Below are positions 16,417 through 24,544 of a DNA stretch of 64,000 bases, one piece after another (position 1 is the first letter of the stretch; each line of letters opens with the position of its first letter). The position numbers and the translations under genes were made by a program. The stretch comes from JBBRVP01 sp038246785. Its GTDB lineage: Bacteria; Actinomycetota; Actinomycetes; Jiangellales; Jiangellaceae. The stretch lies in the NCBI GenBank assembly GCA_038246785.1, contig JBBRVP010000017.1:1-64000 (forward strand), read 5' to 3'. A model generated the notes under the pieces. That model saw only the letters and a program-made list of their open reading frames with translations. It was not told the DNA's origin and did not search any database.

Positions 16417-17217
16417 TCAGGTGGAGGACTTCGCGCCGATCCACACCGCCACGCCGACCAGCGCGCCGATGCCGACGAGCCAGGCCCACAGGCCCTCGCT
16501 CACCGGTCCGATGCGCCCGACGCCGAGGCCGCCGGGGTTGGGCTCTTCCTCGACGGTCTTGAGGTAGGCGATGATGTCGCGCTTGTTCTCGGGGGTGAGG
16601 ACCTGGTCGCTGAACACGGGCATCGACTGGGGGCCGGTGATCATCGCCTCGTACATGTGCCGGGGGATGACGTTCATGAGGTTGGGTGCGTACTTGCCGT
16701 ACGTCAGCGCGCCGCCTTGGCCGGCGAAGTTGTGGCAGGCGGCGCAGTTGGTGCGGAAGATCTCCCCGCCGTTGACCGGGTCGCCCTGGGTGTAGTCGTA
16801 ACGGTCCGAGCCGGGGATCGCGGGGCCGCCGCCGATCGACTCGACGTAGGCGGCCAGCTGGCGGATCTGCTCGTCGGTGTAGATCACGTCCTTCTGCGGC
16901 ACCTGCGCACCCGGGGCCGCCATCGGCATGCGACCGGTGCCGACTTGGAAGTCGACCGCTGCCGCGCCGACCCCCACCAGCGAGGGGCCGAGGATCTGGC
17001 CGGTCTCGTCGCGAACTCCGCTGCCACCCAGGCCGTGGCAGGTGGCGCAGCCGACGCTGAACAGCTTCTTGCCGGCCTCGACGTCGCTCGCGGAGTCGGT
17101 CTGGGCGCGCGACGTCGGCGCGAACGCGGCGTAGAGCCCCCCGATGACGACGAGACCGAGGACGAGGACGACGACACCGGCGAGCGGGTGTCGGCGCCTG
17201 ACGGAGAGGGAGGTCAC
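16417..17217 (-). CDS. qcrC: Cytochrome bc1 complex diheme cytochrome c subunit
   Basis: The 266-residue protein has an N-terminal membrane anchor (about 12-33), two c-type haem sites CATCH (57-61) and CAACH (158-162), and a C-terminal helix (WAWLVGIGALVGVAVWIG). The two-haem form replaces a soluble cytochrome c in actinobacteria, passing electrons directly to oxidase subunit II. Length and layout match the family. It follows ctaE by 43 bp in one operon. Confidence 0.95.
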   Translation of the reverse strand: MTSLSVRRRHPLAGVVVLVLGLVVIGGLYAAFAPTSRAQTDSASDVEAGKKLFSVGCATCHGLGGSGVRDETGQILGPSLVGVGAAAVDFQVGTGRMPMAAPGAQVPQKDVIYTDEQIRQLAAYVESIGGGPAIPGSDRYDYTQGDPVNGGEIFRTNCAACHNFAGQGGALTYGKYAPNLMNVIPRHMYEAMITGPQSMPVFSDQVLTPENKRDIIAYLKTVEEEPNPGGLGVGRIGPVSEGLWAWLVGIGALVGVAVWIGAKSST

Positions 17218-17260
17218 GAGTCACCACGTCCTGGGGCAGGGGGCTCGGTCACGGGCGGGC

Positions 17261-17899
17261 TCACTTGAGGATGTAGATCGACAAGTAGAGGGCGATCCAG
17301 ACGATGTCGACGAAGTGCCAGTAGTAGGAGGTGACGATCGCGCTGGTGGCCTGCTCGTGGGTGAAGCGGCGCGCGACGAAGGTGCGGCCGAGGACGAGCA
17401 GGAACGCCATGAGGCCGCCGGTGACGTGCAGCGCGTGGAAGCCGGTGGCGATGAAGAAGCCCGAGCCGTAGACGTTGGCCGAGATGGTGAGGCCCTCGTG
17501 GACGAGCTCGGCGTACTCGTAGACCTGGCCGCCGATGAAGAAGGCCCCCATGCAGAAGGTGAGGACGTACCACTCGCGCAAGCCCCACTTGCCGACCTGG
17601 AAGCGGCTGCCGGTGCGCCCGACCTGACCGCGCTCGGCGGCGAACACGCCCAGCTGGCACGTGACGCTGGACAGCACGAGCACGGTGGTGTTGGTCAAGG
17701 AGAACGGGATGTTGAGCAGCTGCGTCTCTTTGGCCCACAGGTCCGGCGAGACCGAGCGGACCGTGAAGTAGACCGCGAACAGCGCGGCGAAGAACATGAG
17801 CTCGCTGGACAGCCACACGATGGTGCCGACCGAGACGAGGTTGGGCCGGTCGGCAGCGCTGTGCGGAGCGGCAGCGTGGATCGCGCTGGTGGTCGCCAC
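17261..17899 (-). CDS. ctaE: Cytochrome c oxidase subunit III
   Basis: Starting at GTG 17899 the protein has 212 residues with five to seven helices. Typical motifs are VGTIVWLSSELMFFAALFAVY, GLREWYVLTFCMGAFFIGGQ, and TGFHALHVTGGLMAF, the last with the conserved FHxxHVxxG segment (first two motifs exceed common length only as described here: WLSSELMFFAALFAVY and EWYVLTFCMGAFFIGG). It is the first gene of ctaE-qcrC-qcrA-qcrB. A -10-like CATAAT ends six bases before the GTG, so the mRNA may be leaderless. It is divergent from a receiver-like gene. Confidence 0.92.
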   Translation of the reverse strand: MATTSAIHAAAPHSAADRPNLVSVGTIVWLSSELMFFAALFAVYFTVRSVSPDLWAKETQLLNIPFSLTNTTVLVLSSVTCQLGVFAAERGQVGRTGSRFQVGKWGLREWYVLTFCMGAFFIGGQVYEYAELVHEGLTISANVYGSGFFIATGFHALHVTGGLMAFLLVLGRTFVARRFTHEQATSAIVTSYYWHFVDIVWIALYLSIYILK

Positions 17900-17905
17900 G
17901 CGGTC

Positions 17906-17934
17906 ATTATGGCTGCCGCGCCCCGCGCCGACAC
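17906..17934 (-). promoter_or_regulatory. Predicted leaderless promoter of the ctaE-qcrCAB operon
   Basis: On the minus strand, CATAAT occupies 17911-17906 and is followed by only GACCGC before the GTG start at 17899. A -10 box six bases from the start codon puts the transcription start at or next to the GTG, as in leaderless actinobacterial mRNAs. The -35 position (GTGTCG, 17934-17929, 17-bp spacer) is a poor match. An AT-rich hexamer is conspicuous in this GC-rich stretch. No Shine-Dalgarno sequence can fit. Confidence 0.5.
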
Positions 17935-18055
17935 CCCCACCTCCGGCCTCGGCGTTTCCCCGGGTCGGTAGCATCGCGCCGACGCGCTCACCGGCCACGC
18001 CGGTCCGGCGCGGTCGACGTGCCGGAAGCCCCCCAGCCGCCCCCGAGGACACCCG

Positions 18056-18487
18056 ATGAGCACCGATTCCGCCGCCCCGGAGCGGGTGGCCCGGGTGCTC
18101 GTCTACAGCGACGACAGGCTGACCCGGGAGCAGGTGCGGCTGGCCATCGGTCGCCGCCCGGCCCCCGACCTGCCCAGGGTCGAGGTCGTCGAGTGCGCGA
18201 CCGAGCCGGTGGTCATCGCGACCATGGACGCCGGCGGGATCGACCTGGCGATTCTCGACGGCGAGGCCGTGCCCGCGGGCGGGATGGGGATCGCCCGCCA
18301 GCTCAAGGACGAGGTCTACCGCTGCCCGCCGCTCATGGTCCTGCTCGGGCGCGCCGACGACCGCTGGCTGGCGGCCTGGTCGCGCGCGGACGGGGCGGTG
18401 TCCCACCCGCTCGACCCGATGGTGGTGGTCCAGGAGGTGGCTCGCCTGCTCCGCGAGCGGCTGGCCTCGCCGCCCGTGCCACGCTGA
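18056..18487 (+). CDS. Degenerate receiver-domain protein next to ctaE
   Basis: The 143-residue protein is a single response-regulator-like fold: VLVYSDDRLTREQVRLAIG (acidic pair SDD), LAILDGEAVPAGGMG (candidate phosphoacceptor Asp), then LMVLLGRADDRWL and AVSHPLDPMVVVQEVARLL. The switch Thr/Ser and the conserved Lys-Pro are not in their usual form (GRAD and HPLDP). It may therefore not be phosphorylated normally. No output domain follows. It is divergent from ctaE and lies 46 bp before trpD, so a role in sensing or regulating respiration is conceivable but unproven. Confidence 0.6.
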   Translation: MSTDSAAPERVARVLVYSDDRLTREQVRLAIGRRPAPDLPRVEVVECATEPVVIATMDAGGIDLAILDGEAVPAGGMGIARQLKDEVYRCPPLMVLLGRADDRWLAAWSRADGAVSHPLDPMVVVQEVARLLRERLASPPVPR

Positions 18488-18533
18488 GACGCGGCCCCGT
18501 TGAGCCGCGCACCGTCGAGTCGCACCCGTTGAG

Positions 18534-19586
18534 TTGGACCCGTTGAGTCAGACCGTGGCCTCGCACAGCTGGCCGTCGGTCCTGTCCACCCTCATGGCCG
18601 GGGAGGACCTGGCCACCGACGCCGCCGCCTGGGCGATGCGCGAGGTGATGTCCGGCGAGGCGAGTCCGGCGCAGGTGGCCGGGTTCGCCGTCGCGCTGCG
18701 CGCGAAGGGCGAGACGGTGGAGGAGGTCGAGGGGCTCGTCCGCACCATGTACGAGCACGCGCTGACCTTCGAGAGCCCCTCCCGCGCGGTCGACGTCGTC
18801 GGGACCGGCGGGGACCGGGCACGCACCGTCAACATCTCCACGATGGCGGCCATCGTCGTGGCCGGTGCGGGCGTGCCGGTGGTCAAGCACGGCAATCGGT
18901 CCGCCTCCTCCTCGTGCGGGGCCGCCGACCTGCTCGAGACACTGGGTGTCCGGCTCGACCTCCCCGTCGACGCGGTGTCCCGCATGGTGCATGACGTGGG
19001 CATCACCTTCTGCTTCGCGCCGATGTTCCACCCGGCGCTGCGGCATGCCGCCGTGCCGCGGCGAGAGCTCGGCGTGCCGACGACGTTCAACATCCTCGGC
19101 CCGCTCGCCAACCCGGGCCGCCCGTCGGCGGCCGCCGTCGGCGTCGCCGACCGGCGGATGGCACCGGTCGTGGCCGGCGTCCTGGCCCGGCGCGGCACGT
19201 CGGCGCTGGTCTTCCGTGGCGACGACGGGCTCGACGAGCTGACGACGACGACGACGACGAGGGTCTGGGATAGCCGCTCGGGATCGGTGGTCGAGAAGTC
19301 GGTGGACCCCGCCGCGCTGGGCATCGCCGTCGCGCCCGCGGAGGCGCTGCGTGGCGGCGACGCTGCCTACAACGCCGGCGCCGCCCGGCGGCTGCTGGCC
19401 GGGGAGCCGGGACCGGTCCGCGACGCGGTGCTGCTCAACGCCGCCGCTGCGGTCGCGGCGTACGAGGGGGAGTCCGCCGTCGGCGTCCAGGAAGCGATAG
19501 GCGCTGCGCTGCCGCGGGTCGCCGAGTCCGTCGACTCGGGCGCGGCCGCCGCGCTGCTCGCGCGTTGGGTCGCGGCCGCTCGGTGA
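18534..19586 (+). CDS. trpD: Anthranilate phosphoribosyltransferase
   Basis: About 350 residues, with the PRPP-binding GTGGDRARTVNIST, KHGNRSASSSCGAADLLE, and FAPMFHPALRHAAVPRRELG, all diagnostic of TrpD. The enzyme joins anthranilate and PRPP in tryptophan synthesis. No other trp gene is in the window, as is common in actinobacteria. The start is a TTG at 18534 or 18543, both within short CCCGTTGAG repeats; neither has a strong ribosome site. An (ACG)6 tract at 19242-19259 encodes six consecutive threonines. Confidence 0.95.
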   Translation: MDPLSQTVASHSWPSVLSTLMAGEDLATDAAAWAMREVMSGEASPAQVAGFAVALRAKGETVEEVEGLVRTMYEHALTFESPSRAVDVVGTGGDRARTVNISTMAAIVVAGAGVPVVKHGNRSASSSCGAADLLETLGVRLDLPVDAVSRMVHDVGITFCFAPMFHPALRHAAVPRRELGVPTTFNILGPLANPGRPSAAAVGVADRRMAPVVAGVLARRGTSALVFRGDDGLDELTTTTTTRVWDSRSGSVVEKSVDPAALGIAVAPAEALRGGDAAYNAGAARRLLAGEPGPVRDAVLLNAAAAVAAYEGESAVGVQEAIGAALPRVAESVDSGAAAALLARWVAAAR

Positions 19587-19593
19587 GCCCGTC

Positions 19594-19890
19594 TCAGCCG
19601 TTCGGCTCCGGCTCGCCGAGGCCGAGAGAGAACGCCGCCTCGAGGTCGTGCTGGGAGTAGGTGCGGAAGGCGATGTGGGTCTCGGTGCGGGTGACCCCCG
19701 CGACCTTGTTGAGCCGATCGGCGACGACGACGGCGACGTCCTCGTGACGACGGACGCGCACCATCGCGATCAGGTCGATCTCACCGGTGACGGAGTAGAC
19801 CTCGCTGACCCCGTCGAGTCCGGCGATCTGCTCGGCCACCTCGGGGATGCGGGCCACGTCGGCCTGCACGAACACGATCGCGGTGATCAC
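19594..19890 (-). CDS. Stand-alone Lrp/AsnC ligand-binding (RAM) domain protein
   Basis: The 98-residue protein reads AIVFVQADVARIPEVAEQIA, GEIDLIAMVRVRRHEDVA and GVTRTETHIAFRTYS, the alpha-beta RAM sandwich of Lrp/AsnC regulators. No helix-turn-helix precedes it, so it cannot bind DNA alone. Stand-alone RAM proteins form oligomers that bind amino acids and may modulate full-length Lrp proteins. It is convergent with trpD with an 8-bp gap. The ATG start is clear and the length is normal for this stand-alone class. Confidence 0.85.
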   Translation of the reverse strand: MITAIVFVQADVARIPEVAEQIAGLDGVSEVYSVTGEIDLIAMVRVRRHEDVAVVVADRLNKVAGVTRTETHIAFRTYSQHDLEAAFSLGLGEPEPNG

Positions 19891-19981
19891 AGTCGGCCCT
19901 CCTCGCGCCGGGGGCCGAGCCTAGGCGCAGCCTAGGCGAGCCACGCATGGCACCCAACTGATCGCCGATGGTGGAGCACCG

Positions 19982-21804
19982 TCAGCACCCACCGCTGCCC
20001 ACCGGACGCAGTGCGCGTCGATCGGCGAAGGGAGCGACCGCTCGTCGGTCGGATCGTCCGGCATCCAGCACGGACCGCATGCCGGCCGCCCCGTCGCTGG
20101 GGCACGACCACACGCCGTCGAGCTCGACGAGTCGTGCGCCGGACTGCTCCAACCAGTGCAGCACGCACTCCGCCTCCTCGGTGGACGCGGCTGGAAGCGG
20201 GGGCGGCGCCGGCTGCACGGTCTCGGCCGCGGCGACGAGGGCCTCGACGTAGGGCTGGGGGTGCGCCCCCGCAGGGACGGTCGCCGCGCCGGCGAGCCGA
20301 CCGAACCGCACGACGTGCAGCTCCCACCCTCCACCGTCTCGCGGCCGGGCCGCCACCAGCTGCCTGACCCGCGACAGTGCTGCCATGCGCTGCACCCGGT
20401 CCGTCGCGCGCAGCAGGGCGGCCGCCCGGTCGCGTTGCGCCGCGGCGTCCTCGTAGCGCTGCTGCCGGGACAGCCGGTCGATCCGCTCCAGCAGCCGCGA
20501 CAGCAGGGGACGCGTCGAGTGCGTCACCGCAGTGCGCAGAGCTTCGACCTGGTCGGCGTAGCCGGTGACGTCGACGGCGCCGGTGCACGGAGCGAGGCAG
20601 CGGCCCGGCCCAGCTCGGCGAGGACGCAGGCCGAGGTCGTGCGACGCGGGGTGATGCGTGTCGTGCACTGGCGCAGCGGAAGAACTTCGTGGATCGCGGC
20701 CACCGCCGCCTCCGCCCGGCGGCGGTGCGCGAACGGCCCCAGGTAGACGGTGTGGTCGTCGCGGACCTCGCGCACCAGGGACAGCCGGGGGAAGGGCTCG
20801 ACGGTGAGCTTGACCCACACGCTGCGCTCGGGGAACTTCGAGCGACGGTTGTAGCGCGGCTTGTGCTCGGCGATGAGCCGCAGCTCGCGGACCTCGGCCT
20901 CCAGCGGCGTGGCGCACACGAGCGACGTCACCGACTCGGCCACGGCCACCATCTCGCGCATGCGGCGACGGGTCTCGCTGGCGGTGAAGTAGGAGCGCAC
21001 CCGCGTGCGCAGGTCCTTGCTCTTGCCGACGTAGAGGACCTGTCCGCCGGCGTCCTTGAACAGGTAGACGCCTGGAGCGTGCGGCGCCGTCTCGGCCAGC
21101 CGCCGCTTGCGCCGCTGCGCCGGCGTGACCGCGCTCTGCCAGAGCGCCAGCTCCTCGACCGTGCGCACACCCTGGTTGCCCAGGCGCTCGATCAGGCCGT
21201 GGAGCACGTCCACTGTCGCCCGCGCGTCGGACAGCGCCCGGTGGTTGGGCGTTGTCGCGGAGCGGAAGACACGGGCCAGCGACGCCAGCCGGCAGTCGGG
21301 GCTCTCGTCGCGGGTGACGACCCGGCGGGCCAGCCGGGCGGTGTCGACGACGTCGAAGCCGGGCCACGCGAGCCCCAACGACAGGGCCGCGGCCCGCAGG
21401 AAGCCGACGTCGAACGGCGCGTTGTGCGCCACGAGCACCGCGCCGTTCGCGAACTCCAGGAACGTCGGTAGCACGCTGTCGATCCGGGGTGCCCGGGCCA
21501 CCATCGCATCGGTGATCCCGGTGAGCACGGCGATGAACGGCGGGATGGGCCCGTCTGGGCGGACCAGCGTCTGGAACTCGCCCATCACGTCACCGGCGCG
21601 CACCTTCACCGCACCCACCTCGGTGATCGAGCAGTCCGCGGGCGACCCACCGGTGGTCTCGAGGTCGACGACGACGAACGTCGCCTCCGCCAGCGGGAGA
21701 CCCAGCTCGTCGAAGACCCCCTGGACGCCCAGCACGCCTGTCGCTGGCACGAGGTCGAGCGCCGGCGAGGTCACGTCCGCGACGCTAGGGCGGGGGTGGG
21801 ACAC
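19982..21804 (-). pseudogene. Frameshifted DEDDh exonuclease-GIY-YIG (UvrC-like) nuclease gene
   Basis: The first part, from GTG 21804, encodes a DEDDh exonuclease (VVVDLETTGG, VLVAHNAPFDVGFL, HRALSDARATVDV). A GIY-YIG endonuclease domain follows (GVYLFKDAGGQVLYVGKSKDLR). Near the expected UvrC-type motif ELGRCLAPCTG the frame breaks: reading continues as ELGR then non-family sequence to an early stop at 20524, while RCLAPCTGAVDVTGYADQVEAL and the rest of the protein continue to 19982 in another frame. Dropping one copy of a 5-bp GGGCC tandem duplication restores the motif exactly. It is therefore a recent frameshift, a slippage-prone switch, or a sequencing error. The intact family takes part in DNA repair. 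Confidence 0.85.
20602..20611. repeat. 5-bp tandem duplication that shifts the nuclease frame
   Basis: GGCCC occurs twice in a row (20602-20606 and 20607-20611, plus strand), inside the codons for ELGRC of the UvrC-like gene. One copy gives the conserved LGRCLAPC reading; two copies shift the frame. Confidence 0.85.
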
Positions 21805-21849
21805 GCGGTCGGCGACGCGCCGCGGCCACGGCTGCCGGCGAGGGGACGA

Positions 21850-22818
21850 TCACGTCGCGATCGTCGGGCCGTCAGAGGCGGGTGACCGCTCGTGGTCGGG
21901 GGCGCGCCGCTGGTCCGGCCGGACGGGTTGCCCAGCCGCCCCGGCATCGAGCCAGCGTGGCGTCAGGCGCGGCACGGCCGCGAGCAGGGCGAGCGAGGAC
22001 AGTCCGGCGATGGGGCTGCTGAGCAGGAGAGCCGGACCGACCACCCAGGGCTGACGCCGGGCGCAGAGCAGGGCCAGGGCGCCTGCGACGAGCAGCCGGG
22101 CCGCGTAGACCCTGACCTCCCAGCCCTGCGGCACGAGCAGCTGCGTACGCGGGTGCGTGTCACCGGAGAGCAGGTAGCTCGCCCACTGCCCCCACAGGCC
22201 AGGGCCGAGCGCCGCGGAGACGCCCGCGATGGCAAGCGTCGCGACCGCCGGTCGCCAAGCACCCGACCAGCCCCGTTGCCGCACCGAGGCCAGCACGCCC
22301 ACCACGGCGAGCGGTGGCTTGGTCAGCGCGGCCGCGGCCCACCACTCCGGTCGCCGGTAGGCGAGCACCGCGCATGCCGCGAGCAGGGTCGAGATGTTGC
22401 CCTCGTAGAGACTGGTTCCGCACAGGATGACGAGCAGAAGCGGCCGTAGCGCGAGCGGAACGGGGCGCAGCAGCCACCAACCGACGGCCGCGCCTGCGAC
22501 TGCAAGGACCGCCCAGAACACCATGGAGGGCAGCGCGGTGGCGGGCCAGAGAGCCTCGGCGAACGCCGGGGAGTAGAGGTAGCGCCCGGCCAGCCTGCCG
22601 GCCGTGGGTGCGTAGAGCGCGTCGCCGCGCCACGCGTGCCAGTACGCGTAGCTGTCGAACCCGGGTCCACCACGTGTCGCGAGAGCGCCGGCCGCCAACC
22701 CGAGGGCAGCCGACCACCCGGCGACGATCGACACGTCCCGACGCACGTTGCGTGCCCGCCCAGGCGCCGACCCCACGTGGTGCACGGTAACGGCGACCCG
22801 GCGAGGGCGTCCGGACAA
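21850..22818 (-). CDS. Polytopic membrane glycosyltransferase, GT87/DUF2029-like
   Basis: The predicted 322-residue protein has roughly seven to nine hydrophobic helices. GPGFDSYAYWHAWRGDALY and GRYLYSPAFAEALWP resemble the acidic first loop of GT-C polyprenol-phosphate-mannose transferases (DUF2029). CGTSLYEGNISTLLAACAVLA and AALTKPPLAVVG also fit. It would add mannose outside the membrane from a lipid-linked donor. The start is unsure: the first codon is TTG, with GTG candidates shortly after. A DPM-like GT2 gene 1.7 kb away could make the lipid donor. The tail is polar. Confidence 0.65.
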   Translation of the reverse strand: MSGRPRRVAVTVHHVGSAPGRARNVRRDVSIVAGWSAALGLAAGALATRGGPGFDSYAYWHAWRGDALYAPTAGRLAGRYLYSPAFAEALWPATALPSMVFWAVLAVAGAAVGWWLLRPVPLALRPLLLVILCGTSLYEGNISTLLAACAVLAYRRPEWWAAAALTKPPLAVVGVLASVRQRGWSGAWRPAVATLAIAGVSAALGPGLWGQWASYLLSGDTHPRTQLLVPQGWEVRVYAARLLVAGALALLCARRQPWVVGPALLLSSPIAGLSSLALLAAVPRLTPRWLDAGAAGQPVRPDQRRAPDHERSPASDGPTIAT

Positions 22819-22928
22819 CGGCCGACGTGGCGGGCCTTCACGCGGCCCTTGGTGCGACGGACCGCCTACGCTGCTGGTCGTCCGACGTCGGGAGGGCCGG
22901 TGACCGCTTCGGTGCCCGCGGGCAGTCG

Positions 22929-23144
22929 GTGGCGTGCACGCGCTGCGGCAATCTCACCCGTTTCGACGTCGAGCGGACGCAACGCATCCGCGAGTACGTC
23001 CACCTCGATCTCGCCGGTGATCCGACCGTCGAGGAGCGGGAGGTGCTCTCCGAGACGCTGCATGCGGTCAGCTGCCGGTGGTGCCAGGGCGATGACACCG
23101 TGCGGCTCGTCCCCCGCCCCGGCGCCGGAGGCCGCCCGCAGTGA
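22929..23144 (+). CDS. Small zinc-ribbon-like protein
   Basis: From GTG 22929 the protein is 71 residues: an N-terminal CTRCGN pair, TRFDVERTQRIREYVHLDL, and a C-terminal pair in SCRWCQGDD. Two CxxC knuckles predict one zinc site. An ATG at 22827 in the same frame would add 34 residues without family-like sequence, so the shorter start is preferred. It overlaps the NYN-domain gene by four bases (GTGA) and is probably co-translated with it. Function unknown; RNA or protein binding is possible. Confidence 0.6.
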   Translation: MACTRCGNLTRFDVERTQRIREYVHLDLAGDPTVEEREVLSETLHAVSCRWCQGDDTVRLVPRPGAGGRPQ

Positions 23145-23206
23145 GCCCGGAGCCGCCGATGAGCCCGGAGCCGCCGATGAGCCCGGAGCCGCCGATGAGC
23201 CCGGAG
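23141..23206 (+). repeat. 18-bp tandem repeat carrying successive start codons
   Basis: The unit RTGAGCCCGGAGCCGCCG (R = G or A) starts at 23141, 23159 and 23177, with a fourth partial unit from 23195 that diverges after GGAG. Each unit holds a start codon and a GGAG eight to ten bases before the next start codon. The repeat thus multiplies a translation-initiation module in frame. Confidence 0.9.
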
Positions 23207-24544
23207 GACGCCGGTGAAGGCCGAGTGAGCGTGGAGGACGCTGAACCGGCGGAGCGGCTCACCGGACTGCTTGCCCGGCCGGTCCGAGAGCGGCTGCTGG
23301 CACTGGTCGCCGCGGCGCTCGGGGACCTTCCGCCGGAGCAGGTGCCGGCCCCGCTCGAGCGGGTGGCCCGCTTCGCCCCCGCCAAGCGCGCCCGGCTTGC
23401 GGCCGCACCCCTCGCGGCTGCCCTGGAGTCCGACGCGGTGTTCCGCGGCCGCATGAGCGAGCTGGTCGCCACTGCGTTGCCGGGTCTGGTGGAGGGGGTG
23501 CGCGAGGGAAGCCCGCCCCCGGCCGCTGACCCGCTCGACGTCGCCGCGCTGGCCTACCTCGATCGTCCCGCCGGCTGGACCGAGGTGGTCCAGCGCTGCT
23601 CAGAGCAGTTGGCCGTCGGTGATCAGGGCAGCGCCGCCGACCAGCACCGGGCAGAGCGTCTCGAGTCGTTGCTGCTCGCCGAGCGCGCGTCCGCGCGGAC
23701 TGACCGCGACCGGCTGAAGACCGACCTGTCGGCGCTCAAGGACGAGAACGCCACGCTCCGCCGGCGGATCCACGAGCTGCGGCCACGGCTGCGGGCAGCC
23801 GAGGCCGACGCCGAGGCGGCCCGTGCCGCGGCTGCGCTGGTCGAGCAGCGAGGCGAGGCTGCACTGGCGTCCGCGGAGGTCGACGCGCGGCGCCTGAGGT
23901 CCCGCCTGGGCGAGCTCGAGGGCCAGCTCGACACGGTGCGCCGGGCTGGGCGATCGGACCGGGCCGTGGCGTCGTCGGTGCAACGGATCCTGCTCGACAC
24001 GGTCCTCGACGCGGCTGCCGGGCTCCGGCGCGAGCTGGCCCTGCCGCCGGTCACGGTGCGGCCGGCCGACGACGTCGCCGGCTACGCGCCGGCCGAGGAG
24101 ACCGCTGCCGCCCGGGCGCTGGACGAGGAGGACCCCGCGACCGTCGACGCCGTGCTGACGCTGCCGGGCCTGCACCTGGTGATCGACGGCTACAACGTGA
24201 CGCGTCTGCTCTGGGACGCCCAGCCACTGGAGGTGCAGCGGAGGCGGCTGGTGGGTGAGCTCGGCTCCCTGGTCGCACGCACGCGAGCGGAGGTGACGGT
24301 CGTCTTCGACGGCGCCGAGCTGGCAGCCCCTCCGCAACTGGGGGCGCCCCGCGGCGTACGCGTGATGTTCTCCCCGGAGGGAACGACGGCCGACGAGGTG
24401 GTCCGGCGGCTGGTGGCCGCCGAGCCGCAGGGCCGGCCGGTGCTGGTCGTGTCCACCGATCGCGAGGTGGTCGCCGGCGTGCGACGCTCCGGCGCCCGCA
24501 CGCTGAGCTCAGCCGGTTTCCTGCGGCGGCTGTCCCTGCGCTGA
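23141..24544 (+). CDS. NYN/PIN-like RNA-binding or nuclease protein with coiled coil
   Basis: The 467-residue protein has an N-terminal repeat (PPMSPE), a helical domain to about 170, a long coiled coil (about 175-280, rich in Arg, Glu and Ala), and a C-terminal NYN domain. The NYN domain starts HLVIDGYNVTRLLW and continues EVTVVFDGAEL and VLVVSTDREV, with the aspartates expected for a metal-dependent RNase fold related to YacP/Rae1. Four in-frame start codons (GTG 23141, ATG 23159, 23177, 23195) lie in an 18-bp repeat, so the true N-terminus is uncertain. Its 3' end overlaps the convergent GT2 gene by 36 bp. Confidence 0.8.
   Translation: MSPEPPMSPEPPMSPEPPMSPEDAGEGRVSVEDAEPAERLTGLLARPVRERLLALVAAALGDLPPEQVPAPLERVARFAPAKRARLAAAPLAAALESDAVFRGRMSELVATALPGLVEGVREGSPPPAADPLDVAALAYLDRPAGWTEVVQRCSEQLAVGDQGSAADQHRAERLESLLLAERASARTDRDRLKTDLSALKDENATLRRRIHELRPRLRAAEADAEAARAAAALVEQRGEAALASAEVDARRLRSRLGELEGQLDTVRRAGRSDRAVASSVQRILLDTVLDAAAGLRRELALPPVTVRPADDVAGYAPAEETAAARALDEEDPATVDAVLTLPGLHLVIDGYNVTRLLWDAQPLEVQRRRLVGELGSLVARTRAEVTVVFDGAELAAPPQLGAPRGVRVMFSPEGTTADEVVRRLVAAEPQGRPVLVVSTDREVVAGVRRSGARTLSSAGFLRRLSLR

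Noticed and set aside
18494..18550. Repeated CCCGTTGAG-type sequence before trpD
   Set aside because: The copies are short and imperfect. They make the TTG start uncertain, but I see no regulatory structure in them.
19242..19259. (ACG)6 microsatellite in trpD
   Set aside because: It is in frame, encodes six threonines and does not break the gene; such tracts are expected in GC-rich DNA.
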